Part shown: positions 49,825 through 61,916 of the stretch, piece after piece
Numbering within the stretch: position 1 is the stretch's first letter
Layout: each line of letters begins with the position of its first letter
Origin: Tetrahymena elliotti 4EA
Taxonomy: Eukaryota > Ciliophora > Oligohymenophorea > Hymenostomatida > Tetrahymenidae
Reading direction: 5' to 3'
Assembly: GCA_000231825.2 (NCBI GenBank)
Contig: JH720333.1
Location: forward strand, 354,374-418,373
Length of the DNA stretch: 64,000 nt
Notes under the pieces: generated by a model
Databases searched by the model: none
What the model was told of the DNA's origin: nothing
What the model saw: only the letters and a program-made list of their open reading frames with translations
Position numbers and translations under genes: made by a program

Positions 49825-50752
49825 TCTTAAAATTTGCTAACTAAGACTTGGCTATAAAAATCTTAAACTTAAAAATACAAACAAATTAAAATTTTTTTGT
49901 ATAATAATTGATCGTAAATTTAAAATTAAAGGATTTGATTGATTACTAAAAACATAAAAAACTCTAAAAAAGATATTATTAATTAACCATAAAAATTGAA
50001 TTAAAAATTGATAGTTTCAAATTTGTAACAAATATTTTTCTTATATTCAAACCAAAATAAATTCATTTTAATTCTTTAATTTCTCATTTTAAAGATATGT
50101 ATTCAACCATTTCCTTATTTAAATATTAATTTGAAAGATAAATATTATTAAAACGCCAAAAAGCTCTTATTAATTAACATAAAAAGTTAATTACAAACAA
50201 ATTAATAGTTTCAAATTTGCAACATATATTTATCTAATATTAAAAAATTAATTTTAATTATATTTTAAAGATATGTCTTTAACATTATATCATTTAAATA
50301 TTTCATTTTGAAAATAAATAAAAAAGATAGATTAATTTATGACAAATTTTTTTTAAAAATGAAAGGAAAAATATGACTCTAAAAGTGATGTCAATATAAA
50401 AATGAATATGATTTTTGTTATGGTTTTTAAGAAAATTATATACACAATAAATGAAATAATAAGAATAATTTGAAAGAAAATTAAATTGCTGACAATATTA
50501 GAAACTTTAATGTAATAATTAACTAAATAATTAATTAACCAATCAGTTGGTGATCCTCGAATATCTATTTATCTATCTTATTTATTACAGATTGCATGCA
50601 CCCTATCTTTTTATTAATGCAAATACTTACTAACTAGTTTAAATCTGTAGATTTTATTTATTATATTGTAAGAATAGGTTTGTTTATAAATATAATTAAT
50701 CCTTTGTGAGAAATTCATCAGAGATAATATATTGTTTGTTATAACTAATTTT
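49825..50752. other. Intergenic spacer upstream of C2 gene
   Basis: AT-rich stretch of about 930 bp between the start of the C2 gene and the 3' end of the kinase gene, both on the minus strand. Apart from short A/T runs, no feature is seen. Confidence 0.5.
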
Positions 50753-53700
50753 TCAAAATTTTATATCAAATTTAGCAGCTGGCAAACCCAGATTACGCAC
50801 TGGCTGCCTGACGTGATTAAAGTCATATATATTTTTGTTAGTGAGAGCATTAGCATTAGTGGTTGTATTAGATGTTTAGTTAGTTTTAGCTCCATACATA
50901 GGATTGCTCAAGGAGTATCCTGATGATTAATTATTACTATTAGCTGCATTTGAGAAAGAATAAATATTGTTAGTATTATTGCTAGAGTAGTTGTTACCTG
51001 TACTGCTTCCTCCTTGGGCAGCAGAAGGGACATATCCAGAATTATCACTATAGTGGCTTGGAGAGTTACCATAAAAATTTTTCGTATTATTGCTATTAGC
51101 TTAATAATCTCTATAACTACCGTTTACACTCTAAGAATTATACTCTTAATTATTGTAAGTATTTGTTTTATTTTCAAAGTAAGCAGCTGAATTCAAATTT
51201 CTAGTTGGTCTTGAGCCAGTTTCAATAGAGGATTAATAAACTCCCCCATTGAATGCGCTATGGATAGATGCAGAGTTGTTAGCATTTCCTTGATTTCCAT
51301 TATAATTAATTGTATTGTATGGAATACTATTTGAACTTCTTTTTTCTACTGCTGAAGATATTTATTGCTATTATCTAGGATGAGCTTGAGTATTAGAATA
51401 ATTATGATAGCTTCCACGTGCTTAATGATTAGGCCCTCCATTATTAATAGAGCTTGGAAGGTAAGTCCCCAATATATCATTTTTTTCTGAATCCCATTAA
51501 TTGTTGTTAGTTGTCAATTTAGTATTTTAGTTAGGATATGGACTTGGTGATTGATGTCTTGTGTTCACATTTATATTAGCAAAATTATATATGTTATTAT
51601 TACTAGTTGAGTTGTTATTATTTTGATTTAAGGAAGGACCGTGAGGAGTTGTTTATGATGTATTGTAATTATTGTTTAAGCTATTATTTTAATTTTACTG
51701 CTAATTGCCAAAAAAGAAATCATTATTATTCTATTATAAGGATGTAGCTCTCTATTACTTTGAAGCACTATTGTTGTTTTACTATCTATTATCCAAAATT
51801 GTGCTGAATTCACTATAATTAAATCCACTCTCCTTCCCTTTAGCTCTCTCATTAAATGAAGGAGTAGTATTTTCTTAATTTTTAAGTATCTAGTTTCGGT
51901 TATTCTAGCGAGAAGCTTTATTAGGATTTAGAGGTGGTTTGTTTTAAGAAGGGTCTGAAATGTTGTTAGATATTTCCGAGATAGAATCAAGCTCAAGAGC
52001 TTTAGCAGATTTATAATCGCTATGTTAAAAATTATTGACTCCTTTTAATTTATTTGTAATAGATACGTCAGATTAGCTGAATTAATTACTCATTTTTTTC
52101 AAAAGCTAATTCCCTCCTGTGTTATTTACATTATTAGAAGAATTATCCTTATTAGTTAGTACTTGCTAATTCCCACCATTACTTTATTGAGAAAAGCTAT
52201 TTCTCTATCCTTATTTACTACTATCTTCATTACCAAAACTTAAATTTAAATCATTATTACTAGGATTTCCACTACCCTAATGAATAGTCTGTTATTAATT
52301 TACTTTAGTTTCTTCTTAATCATTAAAATACCCAGCTGGTAATACACTTTCAACCCCTTTAAAATACGGGTGTTATAATATTTTAGCAGCAGTTGGTCTC
52401 TTTTAAGGATCCCATTTTAAGCATTCTCCAATCAACTAAACTGCTTCATAAGGGCAATCAGTGATAACTTAATTCAATGGAATAGATGGATAAGAAGGAA
52501 AAGTAATTCCTTACAATCCTGCTAGTCTATAACCTATTTCAACATAATAAAAAATATTTAAAATTATGATAGGTTTTCAATAAAAAATTTAAGTTATTTA
52601 TATTAAAGTAAATGTTGTGTATTTAAATCTATCAATAAAATAATTAAATTATTGTTTCATTTAGGCTTTCATAATACAAATCTTCTAGTTTATAATAAAA
52701 ATAATGCTATTAATTTACTCTAGATTAAAAGCAATAGAACAATAAAAATACCATTAACGAATTAATCTATAAATCAACCAATCTTAATTAATCTTAATTG
52801 TAGAATAAAAAAAATCTTAACTAAATATAGATAATTTAGCTAATCTATATTTAGAATTGATAATCACTCATAAATAAATGCATATTCTCTAGAGATTTTG
52901 ATTGATTTTAATTTATTCTAGATATTTTGATAAACAAAATGAGTATTTACTATTTTTATATCTATTTACAAATGAATGAATATCTATCAAAAAAACTAAC
53001 TAGCTAACGAACCAAATAAATAACTCACCCTTTTATTTTGTTCTTGATTTCTTTTTTGTTTAACTATTATCAATTTTGATTGGTAAATAATCAAAACAAT
53101 TAATTTTTTTTTTCTTTTATCTTTTATGAATTATTGATTTTGAAGAAGATTATTTTTTGGAATTTCTATTTATCAAAGCCAACAACATTACATTTTATCT
53201 AAAAAATGAAACTTTTTATGAAATTTTTAATTTATATATTATTCACCTTCAGGCCAATCAAGCTTAGAAGGAGTACCAAGAACTGAGGTTATTTTTTAAA
53301 GTTAATCTAATTAGGAAGAACCATTGAAAAGTGGCTTAAACATATAGAGCTCAGCCATGATACAACCTAGAGCGAAGATATCGACAGGTGAATTATAGTT
53401 TGTAGCTCTTAAAATTAATTCAGGTGCACGATACCATCTTGTTGCTACATAATCTGTGTAAGGAGGCCTAGATCTAATTTCTCTTGCTAAACCAAAATCT
53501 GTAAGCTTGACATACCCATCCTTATTGCTATATAAAATATTTTCTGGTTTTAAATCTCTGTGAAAATATCCATGTTTATGCATGTAAGAAAGTGACTGCG
53601 CTAATTAATAAAATATGGAACGTAATTATGTCTCTGATAGTCTCTATCCTAACTTTTTCTAATTTTCATAGAGCTTGTAGATATCTGTATCTAAATACTC

Positions 53701-53937
53701 AAAAACAAAGGACAATTAATTCTAAACACGCAAAACTTCTTTAAGTTTGACTATATTCTTGTTAACTAATTTACGAAGAGATTTGAGTTCTCTAAGATTC
53801 ATGCATTCTTCCCATGTTACAAACTTTTGCTTCATTGTTTTAATTGCAACTATTTCTTTGGTATCTTTGTTTTGAGCTTTTACTACCTCACCAAAAGAAC
53901 CTTTTCCTATAACTTCTAAATTAATATATTTCTCCAT
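50753..53937 (-). CDS. MAK/ICK/LF4-type (RCK family) protein kinase with Asn-rich tail
   Basis: Two exons (53937-53247 and 52533-50753) around a long 713-nt intron splice to 824 codons. The kinase domain is complete: G-loop [10 protein letters not shown] (residues 11-20), VAIK Lys33, HRDLKPEN (126-133), DFG (147-149), and activation loop TDY (161-163) within [15 protein letters not shown]. The splice restores WPEGYRLAGL, and WDPQKRPTA closes the domain. [10 protein letters not shown] and [10 protein letters not shown] are hallmarks of the MAK/ICK/MOK family rather than other CMGC kinases. Members restrain cilium length and regulate intraflagellar transport turnover (Chlamydomonas LF4, human CILK1/MAK). 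The remaining 500 residues are Asn/Ser/Gln-rich and probably disordered, as in family tails. Paralogue identity cannot be fixed from this window. Confidence 0.93.
52534..53246 (-). other. Long intron of the kinase gene
   Basis: A 713-nt GT-AG intron, several times longer than most introns here. It splits the conserved WPEGY motif after the first base of the Gly codon. No coding sequence was seen inside on either strand. Confidence 0.8.
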
Positions 53938-54370
53938 TTTTGATTTATTTATTTGTTTGCAAAATTGATTGAGTTGGTTAGTACGTTCGTTCTAAAATGC
54001 CTATGTTCTCTTTTAAATAAATGTATTTTTTCAGTATATCTAGTTTTAGCTAATTGTAGAATTGCTATTAAATATTTTTAGAGCCCTTATGTTTTTCAAA
54101 GAACTTAGTTTGTAAAATTGTGATCTTTGTGGTCTATTTTTACTTGCTGGTTATTATCAGCAATCAATCAATCAATTTATCGCTATTCTTAAAATAGTCA
54201 ATTTATTTATTTCTTTTACGAATTATCCAGTTTCTAAATTTTATCAATCAATCAATTAATCAATTAACTAATAATTTAGTGAATTAAGTTTTTATCATAT
54301 CGCTTACAAAAAATTATGAAAAACAAGGGCCCACCTATCTCACCTGTTTATCTAAAGCATTTATTTTCTT
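53938..54370. other. Spacer with AATC-type low-complexity tracts
   Basis: Upstream region of the kinase and 3' flank of the LRR gene. It contains short AATC repeats (near 54160-54180 and 54243-54270) and is otherwise featureless. Confidence 0.5.
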
Positions 54371-57300
54371 TCATTAATTATTAATCATAATCAAAATTAT
54401 CTTTAATGTATAAGTATCCACTTCCAATATTATGTTATAATCAAAATTATAAAGAGAGATAAATTGATTGATTGATAAATAGATTTCTTATTATTAACCA
54501 ATATATTTTCCATTTTAATAAAACAATTCATTGTAAATCTTTTTTAGAATTTCAATAGCTTCTTTTAAATCGCATCTTCCATTCAAAAGTTGTTGTTTAT
54601 TATTATTATTACTTTTCTGATTTTAATTCATCTAATTAAAACTTTTAGATAATGTAACAACTTTAGGTATTAATTCTTTAATTAATGTACATAAAAAAGC
54701 TTAATCATCTAGTACTATAATATTAAATTACTTATAAAATCAAACAATTTTTATTAAAGAATAACTTAAATCAAAATCAGTTATTTTATTTTTGTAAACT
54801 GATTTAATTAAAATATTGATTTTTTTTGGATATTTTTTATGCTTTGATCAAAAATTTTCAAATCCCTCATTTGATTTAAAGATAACTCAGAGCAATTCTA
54901 ATATCTTTTTGTTAATTATGATAAATAAAAATTAATTTAAAATATTGTATTGTTAATAAAGACTTTCTTGTTGAGAATCAATTATGTTTAATTATTTTAA
55001 AATATTTGTTTAGCTTTTATGATTGCCATTTCATAAATAATTTTAAAACAGTAAATAAAATTTTAAAAATAGTTCTTTAATTTTTACCAAATGTTTAAAA
55101 TCATAAACTATAGGTTCTTTGTTTTTAGTTACAATTATTTAAAAAAATATTAAAATAAATCATTTAAGTTTTAATAATAAATTCTTAATTCTATCCATTA
55201 TTAAATTTTGAGTCAGAAAACAACATATTATCTGACTAATCTTTTAAACTTTAGTAAACGCCAATATTGAGCTATCTTTTCCTCATAAGTATTAAGAATT
55301 CTATAAAATAAATGATATTTTATTAAATATGAATAAAATTAATTTTAATACGAAATATCTAGCCATAAATATCTGATATTTTTGCAATCAATTAAATCTT
55401 TTGATTTGAGAATTTGATCATTTGGGCTTGATATTATTTTAAAATAATTAAATTTATTTTAATTTTGAATTAATTTTAGCAACCTCATATATAATTCAAG
55501 CATATTTAGTTTAGGTAATTTACTTAATGATGTTGCAAGACAATTTTCTCCTTTCTCTGTATATTTATTAAAGCTATATAAAATTAAAACAAACAATAAC
55601 TTAATTTAACTAACATTTTAGAAAAGCTCAACATAATTTTTGAAAATCAAAGAAATATTATATGAAAAACAAATAAAGTTAAAAGTAAATTAAAAATACA
55701 TAAAGCTAATATTTGCGAATTCCAAACAACTTAAATGAGATAATCCTTAAGCCAAATCCTCGATTCCTTCATCACTAATATTATTTTACCTTATTAAAAT
55801 TTAAAAGGTTAAATATTTGAAAATATTTCTAAAATAAAAAGGATTAAGCATTGTAATAAATACAAACATTTATTTTTATTAATTATGATATTATTTAATA
55901 TTATACAGAGGTACTTTAGAAAAAGCAGTCCTTTTGTATATGGATTATTTTTAGCTTAGTATAAAAAATTTAAGAAAAAAACTAATATTTTTTATTAATA
56001 AGTACTTCTTTTAAGAGCACTGACTTCTATGAAGTAAATATATGTTTGATTTAAAAATTGTGTTATTCTTTTAAAGAATTAATAAATTTAATAAAAAAAT
56101 GAATTTTAATTAATTTTAGTTTCTTGAGATAAAAATTATAAATGAAAACTAAAAGAGGTTCAGTAACTTTTAAACTCATATTATAATAAAAATGTTTAAA
56201 TTCTAATTAAAAATACTTGCTTAATTTAGGTTAGATTATCCAGATTTTTTTCAAATAATTCTTTATTGGCAAATAATTTTTTAGTGAAAATAATAGAAAG
56301 AAATAATTATTAAATTGTAGAAAAAATAGATTCAATTCAAATTAAATAAAATTTACCATAAATACAATAAGAATTTCTTTAATTTTGTACATTAACTTAA
56401 TCCTTTTGCAATACTAGATGCTCCAATATTTGAAATTAAGTTTCTCCTATTAATTAAAAAAAAATTTTTTCTTTAGATAAAAATAAAAGCTTACGATAAA
56501 CTCAGTTCTAAGTTTTCTAAATTATATAATTTTTATAATGCTTCTCCTATAGCACATGCTCCTACATCCCCAATTTTGTTGCTCCTATTTTTCAAAAATA
56601 AATAATTCAAACTCTAAAATCATATAAAATGCAAAAGAAAAAGCTCTTATTTACCACATATAGTAACTTAACGAAAGTAGCTATGTACAAAATGCCAACT
56701 AATTTGATAGTTAGCTTGCCCCTTAGTCAGTTATCAAATTTTTACTTGTTATTAAAAATATTTTTAGATTTGAAATATAAGATTTAATCATTTTAAATTA
56801 GGTTTTATTTAAAAATTTATCTTCTTTTTATCATTGTTTTGTTATAATTATTTACCCAAAACATAAATTTAATCTTTAAAGCTTTGTTAATTTCGTCAAT
56901 AAATTTCCAATAGCTTCTGCTCCAATATCTGCTATTTGATTACCGCTTTTATATAAATTTAATATCAAGTTTATTATAATTATTGATAACTAATGTTCAA
57001 TACTTAAAAATATGAGTTTTTTAATTTGGCTACATGAATAATTATATATAGTATAATACGGGGTCTGGCTCAACCCGTAAAATTATTAATTCATAGGGTA
57101 ATTATTATTTTATAAAAAATAATAATTACCCTATGAATTAATAATTTTACGGGTTGAGCCAGACCCCGTATTATACTATATATATAATTTAAGAAAATTA
57201 ATTTTAATAACCTGAATTCAAACTATAAATATGTTAATTAGCTCAAATTTTATAAAGAACTACTCAAAGAGCACACTGACTAATCACAAAGTTAATTAAA

Positions 57301-57613
57301 CCTATTAAAATTTATAAAAAATAAAAATAAATTATTTCAATTGAAGCAAAGAATAACAAGAAAAAAGTATGAATGATCATTTAACTATCTAGAAAGTTTA
57401 GTTTAGAAAAAATCATAAAACTTTTAGAGAAATTATAAATCTAATTATTTTTTTTGTGAATTTGTTTTTGAAACCTTAAAAATATGTAAATGAATATTAC
57501 TCAAAATTAAGCTCAAGCTCTTAAATATTCTAAAGATTGATTATACTTTTAGCTATCTCATCTACCTCTTTGAGCTTGAAATTATCATCTCTTTAATTTA
57601 AAATATATTTCAT
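54371..57613 (-). CDS. Leucine-rich-repeat protein (ribonuclease-inhibitor type), multi-exon
   Basis: The proposed start MKYILNQRDDNFKLKEVDE is at 57613. Successive exons each encode about one LRR of the RNase-inhibitor class, with pattern L-x-L-x-N-x-I-x-D-x-G-A. Examples are IINLQNIQELELNF (57550-57515), SLQNLSQLTYLQFEF (57265-57215), NQIADIGAEAIGNLLTKL (56950-56885), NKIGDVGACAIGEALQKL (56570-56500), NLISNIGASSIAKGLSQ (56440-56390) and NNISDEGIEDLAQGLSHL (55785-55735). Further Leu-rich sequence reaches a C-terminal helical segment near 54600-54530 (RCDLKEAIEILKKIYNEL). The stop is tentatively TGA 54371-54373. Not all exon borders are mapped. Such LRR arrays are protein-interaction scaffolds. 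There is no kinase, NACHT or membrane domain in view. One intron contains the palindrome at 57043-57184. Confidence 0.75.
57043..57184. repeat. Perfect palindrome, 69-bp arms with 4-nt loop
   Basis: Bases 57043-57111 are the exact reverse complement of 57116-57184, separated by ATAA. The arms end sharply: the next outward pair (57042/57185) does not match. The core ACGGGGTCTGGCTCAACCCG is far richer in GC than the surroundings. The element lies inside an intron of the minus-strand LRR gene, whose donor is near 57211 and whose next exon starts near 56990. Without mismatches it is either recent, selected, or an artefact of library or assembly fold-back. Confidence 0.92.
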
Positions 57614-59495
57614 TAAAATTTGCGGTAATGAATCAATGAATCAATTAATTTCATTCAATTAGTTTGTTGGTTCTTTGAGTAAATTTTATTACTGAGAAAA
57701 ACAGATTAAAAAAAATATTTGAATTTTTTAACAATTAAATTAGTTTTGCTAACAGTATGTATCAAAAAGTTATTTGTAATTTATTTTAAATATTATAATT
57801 TTGCATTTGGTTTTTATTTTACTTAAAATAAAGTCTCAATCTTTGCAGATTTGTGTGCTATGAAAGGCCAGAAGTAAATTTAATTAAGTCTTTTGAAACC
57901 TTATTATTTTGATCCTTCTTGCTTTTATTGTTTAAAAGATTAAGTATCAATATTTTATTTGATAAAAAATAAACAACAACAATTAAATTATTTATGTAAA
58001 AACTAATAAATTTAAAGAATGGATTACCCTTTTATTTAAAAGTCATAACCTTCAAGATTAATGTCCAATTATGTTTTAGATTTTTCAGAATATGAGACAA
58101 ACTTTTTTTAGGAGAATAACAATTTTAGATCATCAATAAAGAAAATTAAATAATTTTACTTCTTTTATATTATTATAAAATGTTTTTTATTATGATTCTT
58201 TTTTTTTCTAAGAATTTCCCATTTATTTATTTGAAGATTTTAATTAATTTCAAAATTAAAAATAAAAATTAATGTTAATTTCATTCTCTTTTTACATTCA
58301 ACTTTCATTCATAATCTCAAAATGTAAAGTGCCTGATTGATCTGTCTAATTGAATAAATAAGAAAAAATATAAAAATTAAATTTAATAATGAGATATAAA
58401 GTTTTATAATAATTAATATAAAGAAGGTTTTTTTTTTAAAATAACAAAGTACTTTCTTTTATTTTTAATATAAAGGAAAGGAAGCACTTGTTGGTATTTT
58501 TACAAGCATAAATTATGTATTTTTCAAGCCAATAAATGAAATTTATTTAAATAAATTTCCTAAATTTTAGCAAAAAAAAGAAGAGTAATTATCACTAATA
58601 ATTTCAGAATTTAGCTTTATTATTATTTTATTTTTTTAATTCATTAATTTGTTTATTAAAATACTAGTAATGAATTCAGCTTTGATTTACATTTTTTTAA
58701 TTAAAACACAAAATTATTTCATAATCTTTTTTTTATTATCAATAGTATTTTAAGATTTGAGTAAGTCAAAATATAAATGAGATGAATCAGTTAATATGTA
58801 AAAAAAATGCTTATTTAATTTAAGTTTTATTTGAAAAAATAAGATTGAATATGTTTAAAAATATTACACATTAAAGACATCTTTACATTTTTTATTTCAT
58901 TCTTTGCTTATATTTTGATTTATTTTAAAAACTAACTCAATTTTTTAATATATTTGAAGATAAAAATATGATTGATTAATCAATAAAAATCATAAATGCC
59001 AATATACTTATCAATTAGACTGTATAATTTTAATGAATTTAATTTTTTTTTTATCAAAAAGTTAAAATATTTAAGATTTTACTAATCTTTTTTATTATGA
59101 TTTTTAATTGAATAAGATGAAATTAATTGATAGGTAAAAACTTTCATTACCACCTCTATAACTAATAAGTATCTATGATAATAAAGTAAAGTTGATTATT
59201 GAAATGTATTCCATTTTATTATAAACTAACTTATTCATACATTTAATAAGATAAATTGATCAGACATTCCAAAATTTAAAAGTAGATCTTTTTGTTTATT
59301 CGTTTATAAAGTTTTATTGTTGTATTGATTAATATATTCCCATGGCAATTCCTAAAGTGGTAGCATTCCAAGTCATAATCAAAGGAAGTGCAGCCTTTTA
59401 TAAAATTAAGATTAATTAATATCTTATTTAACAAATATTGATATAATATATTACAAAGTGAACATTCCAAAATCCATTTAATCTAAACACTTTCT
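57614..59495. other. Intergenic region, one possible small ORF
   Basis: AT-rich gap of about 1.9 kb upstream of the LRR gene and downstream of a small minus-strand gene. The only stretch with a coding look is the short frame at 58019-58195. Confidence 0.5.
58019..58195 (+). CDS. Possible short protein, 58 aa
   Basis: The frame starts MDYPFIQKSQPSRLMSNYVL and contains a hydrophilic stretch (DFSEYETNFFQENNNFRSS) with less AT bias than the surroundings. It then runs into an AT-rich hydrophobic end and TGA at 58193-58195. The AT-rich end might instead be an intron start. No family is recognised. It may be chance. Confidence 0.3.
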
Positions 59496-60080
59496 TCACA
59501 AATTTAATAGATGGGTAGTATGCTACAGAAGTATTTATGACAGCTCCAAATAAACTTAGCTATTTTATTTATTATTTTGTGAACAACTGTGTTTAAAATA
59601 AACATTAAATAATTGATTTACATATAGATAGAATAAAGATTTAACTCTATTTGATGCATATTTATGCTTTTATTCTAAATCCTAAACATCTTCTGTATAA
59701 AATCTATCAAGAGATTCTTTCATTATACCTCCTGTCTATTTAGACTCAAGTTTCTCTTTATTTCATTATAAATATTGATTAGATACATACAATAATTACT
59801 TTTCAAATGTTATCTTTAATCATTTAAATTTTCAAAAGAATTACTTTAAATGTCCTATAAATAATAATCATCAGTTTCATTAGAAATATTCTATTTTGAC
59901 TAATTGCTAAACCTTTTTTTCGAGAAATTCTCCATAACAGCAAAAACTTCAAGGAAATTATTTAACTTGTAGAGAATATATAAAAATTATTATTATTCTA
60001 GAAAACTTTCAAATAAATTATTAGATTAAAAACAAATATTTTTTCTACTTAATTCTGATGAATATGTAGTTATTTAGATA
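59496..60080 (-). CDS. Hypothetical small protein, at least two exons
   Basis: Open reading on the minus strand runs from about 60080 through NNFLEVFAVMENFSKKRFSN, DDYYLQDIQSNSFENLNDQ, and across a short intron (donor near 59800, acceptor near 59757) to KLESKQTGGIMKESLDRFY and VKSLFYLYVNQLFNVYFKH. It ends LLNL with TGA 59496-59498. The sequence is hydrophilic to helical and has no known motif. An upstream exon near 60175-60100 (STYFDIDELIDKQ) may belong to it, so the start is not fixed. An in-gene Met (59935, MENFSKKRF) is an alternative start. Confidence 0.5.
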
Positions 60081-60180
60081 TTGCTTTAAGGATATCAATT
60101 TAAAATCTATTTATCAATCAATTCATCAATATCAAAATAAGTAGAAATTATCTTTTAAGTATTCGCTGATTAAGTCTCAC

Positions 60181-61916
60181 ATCAAATTTTACTTTTATAA
60201 CAAAATACATTTTAAATATTTAAAAATTATAAAATATGATAATTGGAAGATAAATGATAGATTAACATTACAATAAATTCAAAAATAATTTAATATAATT
60301 TAGTTTAGTTAAAAGTATAGTATTTACTATGAATTGCCAATAAAAACTAATTACGAATTATTTTCTGATAAACACATTTAGATAGAATTATTTTTTTAAA
60401 AATGAGTTTGGATATTTTACAAATAATAAGAGTTAATGCTACCACTTTGCTTATTTTTCTAACCTTAAATTAAAGATTTATCTAAAAATTTTTAAAATCA
60501 AAGTATTAAATATTTCTTAAAAGATAGAATATGGTAAATTAATTTTAAATATTTTTTTTAATTTTTAATTTTTGAAATAAGTGATAAATACTTGATTTAA
60601 GCAATTTTCTTTAAAATACTAAGTAGCCAGTTAACAAATTAAAAAAGAGCTAATTCTTTTTACAAGAAATTAGATAATGACTTAAAAATATTAATTGATT
60701 GTTTATTTTCAGCTCAATGTGAAATCACAATAATCACAAAAAATTAAGAAAGCTTGAAAATTCTGATTTTTATTTGAGTTAACTAACCAATTAGAAAAAT
60801 CTAATTTTCTTAAATTAAGTCTTACGATAAGATGAAAATGGTTAATAGTAAATTGGTAAATTTGATGACTCCTTTTGAAAAAAATTAATTTTTTTTTAAA
60901 AGTAATTTTTATAAATATTCAATGAATAATTGCTAATTCAATACTATTTATTTGTACCTTGTTTAAAATTCAAAAAGCAAGCAAATATTTATCAAAATAG
61001 CTAATAAAATTTATTGGTAAAATTAAATTGATTCTACCTTTTTAATTTTGTTTATGAATAATATGTAAATAAATTTAATTATAAAATAATTAAGTTTTTT
61101 CAAATTTAATTAACGTAACAAATGTTTGCAATTAAATTCCTACAATATAAATCCTACTAATGCAACACTACAACTAAAAAATTCTTTATGGGTTTCTAAA
61201 ATCTTCAATCACTGTAAAATCAAAAATAACCTTCACTCTAATTAAATTAAATTTTTGAAGGGTTGTTTGAGAATTTGAATTTTTACCGTTGATATTTATT
61301 TATTAACAAAGTTTTTATTTAAAGTTAGAGTTTTAAAATAATTGATTGAATGAAATAAGACTTTGATAGACAGCGAGTTTCTTTTTAATATTTCAAATGG
61401 ATAAAAAATCAAATTGATATTGATTGCTTATTTTTGTAGGTTTATTATTCTATTTTTTATGTTAGCAAAGTTGATTTTTTCAAAAAATCAAATGCATTTT
61501 AAAGAAGAATCAAAAAAAAAAAATAAAGAAAGAAAGAAAATATAGGGAAAATAACAAATAAATCTTTGAAAAATTAAAAGAGAAGAAATAAACATACTGG
61601 CAAAAAACAAAGAATTTGATTTAAGCAAGAAGGTTTGAAAGCAAAATATATGAATAGAGTAATAAATTTATATATTAATTTGATTGATTGAATGATCTAC
61701 AAAAAAAATTAGAAAAAATTCATAATAAATTAAATAGTAAAAATTAAATAATTTAAAGACAATATATATAAGGCTTTATAAATTAACAAGCAATTTGTAG
61801 ATATATAAACAAATAAACAAACATTCAATAGATAATCAAAGAAAAAGTAAGCAGAAAAGACTGATTTTGTTTGATAGCTACATAGATATAATCGATTAAT
61901 AACTGCTAAAAATAGG
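60181..61916. other. Divergent intergenic region before the GBP gene
   Basis: AT-rich region of about 1.7 kb with no recognised gene. It should contain the promoter of the plus-strand GBP gene. A 71-codon open stretch on the minus strand (61730-61945) overlaps the GBP start and is not supported. Confidence 0.5.

Noticed and set aside
50732..50923. Plus-strand 63-codon ORF
   Set aside because: Antisense to the C-terminal tail of the MAK/ICK-type kinase.
59276..59470. 64-codon minus-strand ORF with several Cys/His residues
   Set aside because: Lies just past the TGA of the small hypothetical gene in another frame, and the Cys/His spacing matches no finger I know.
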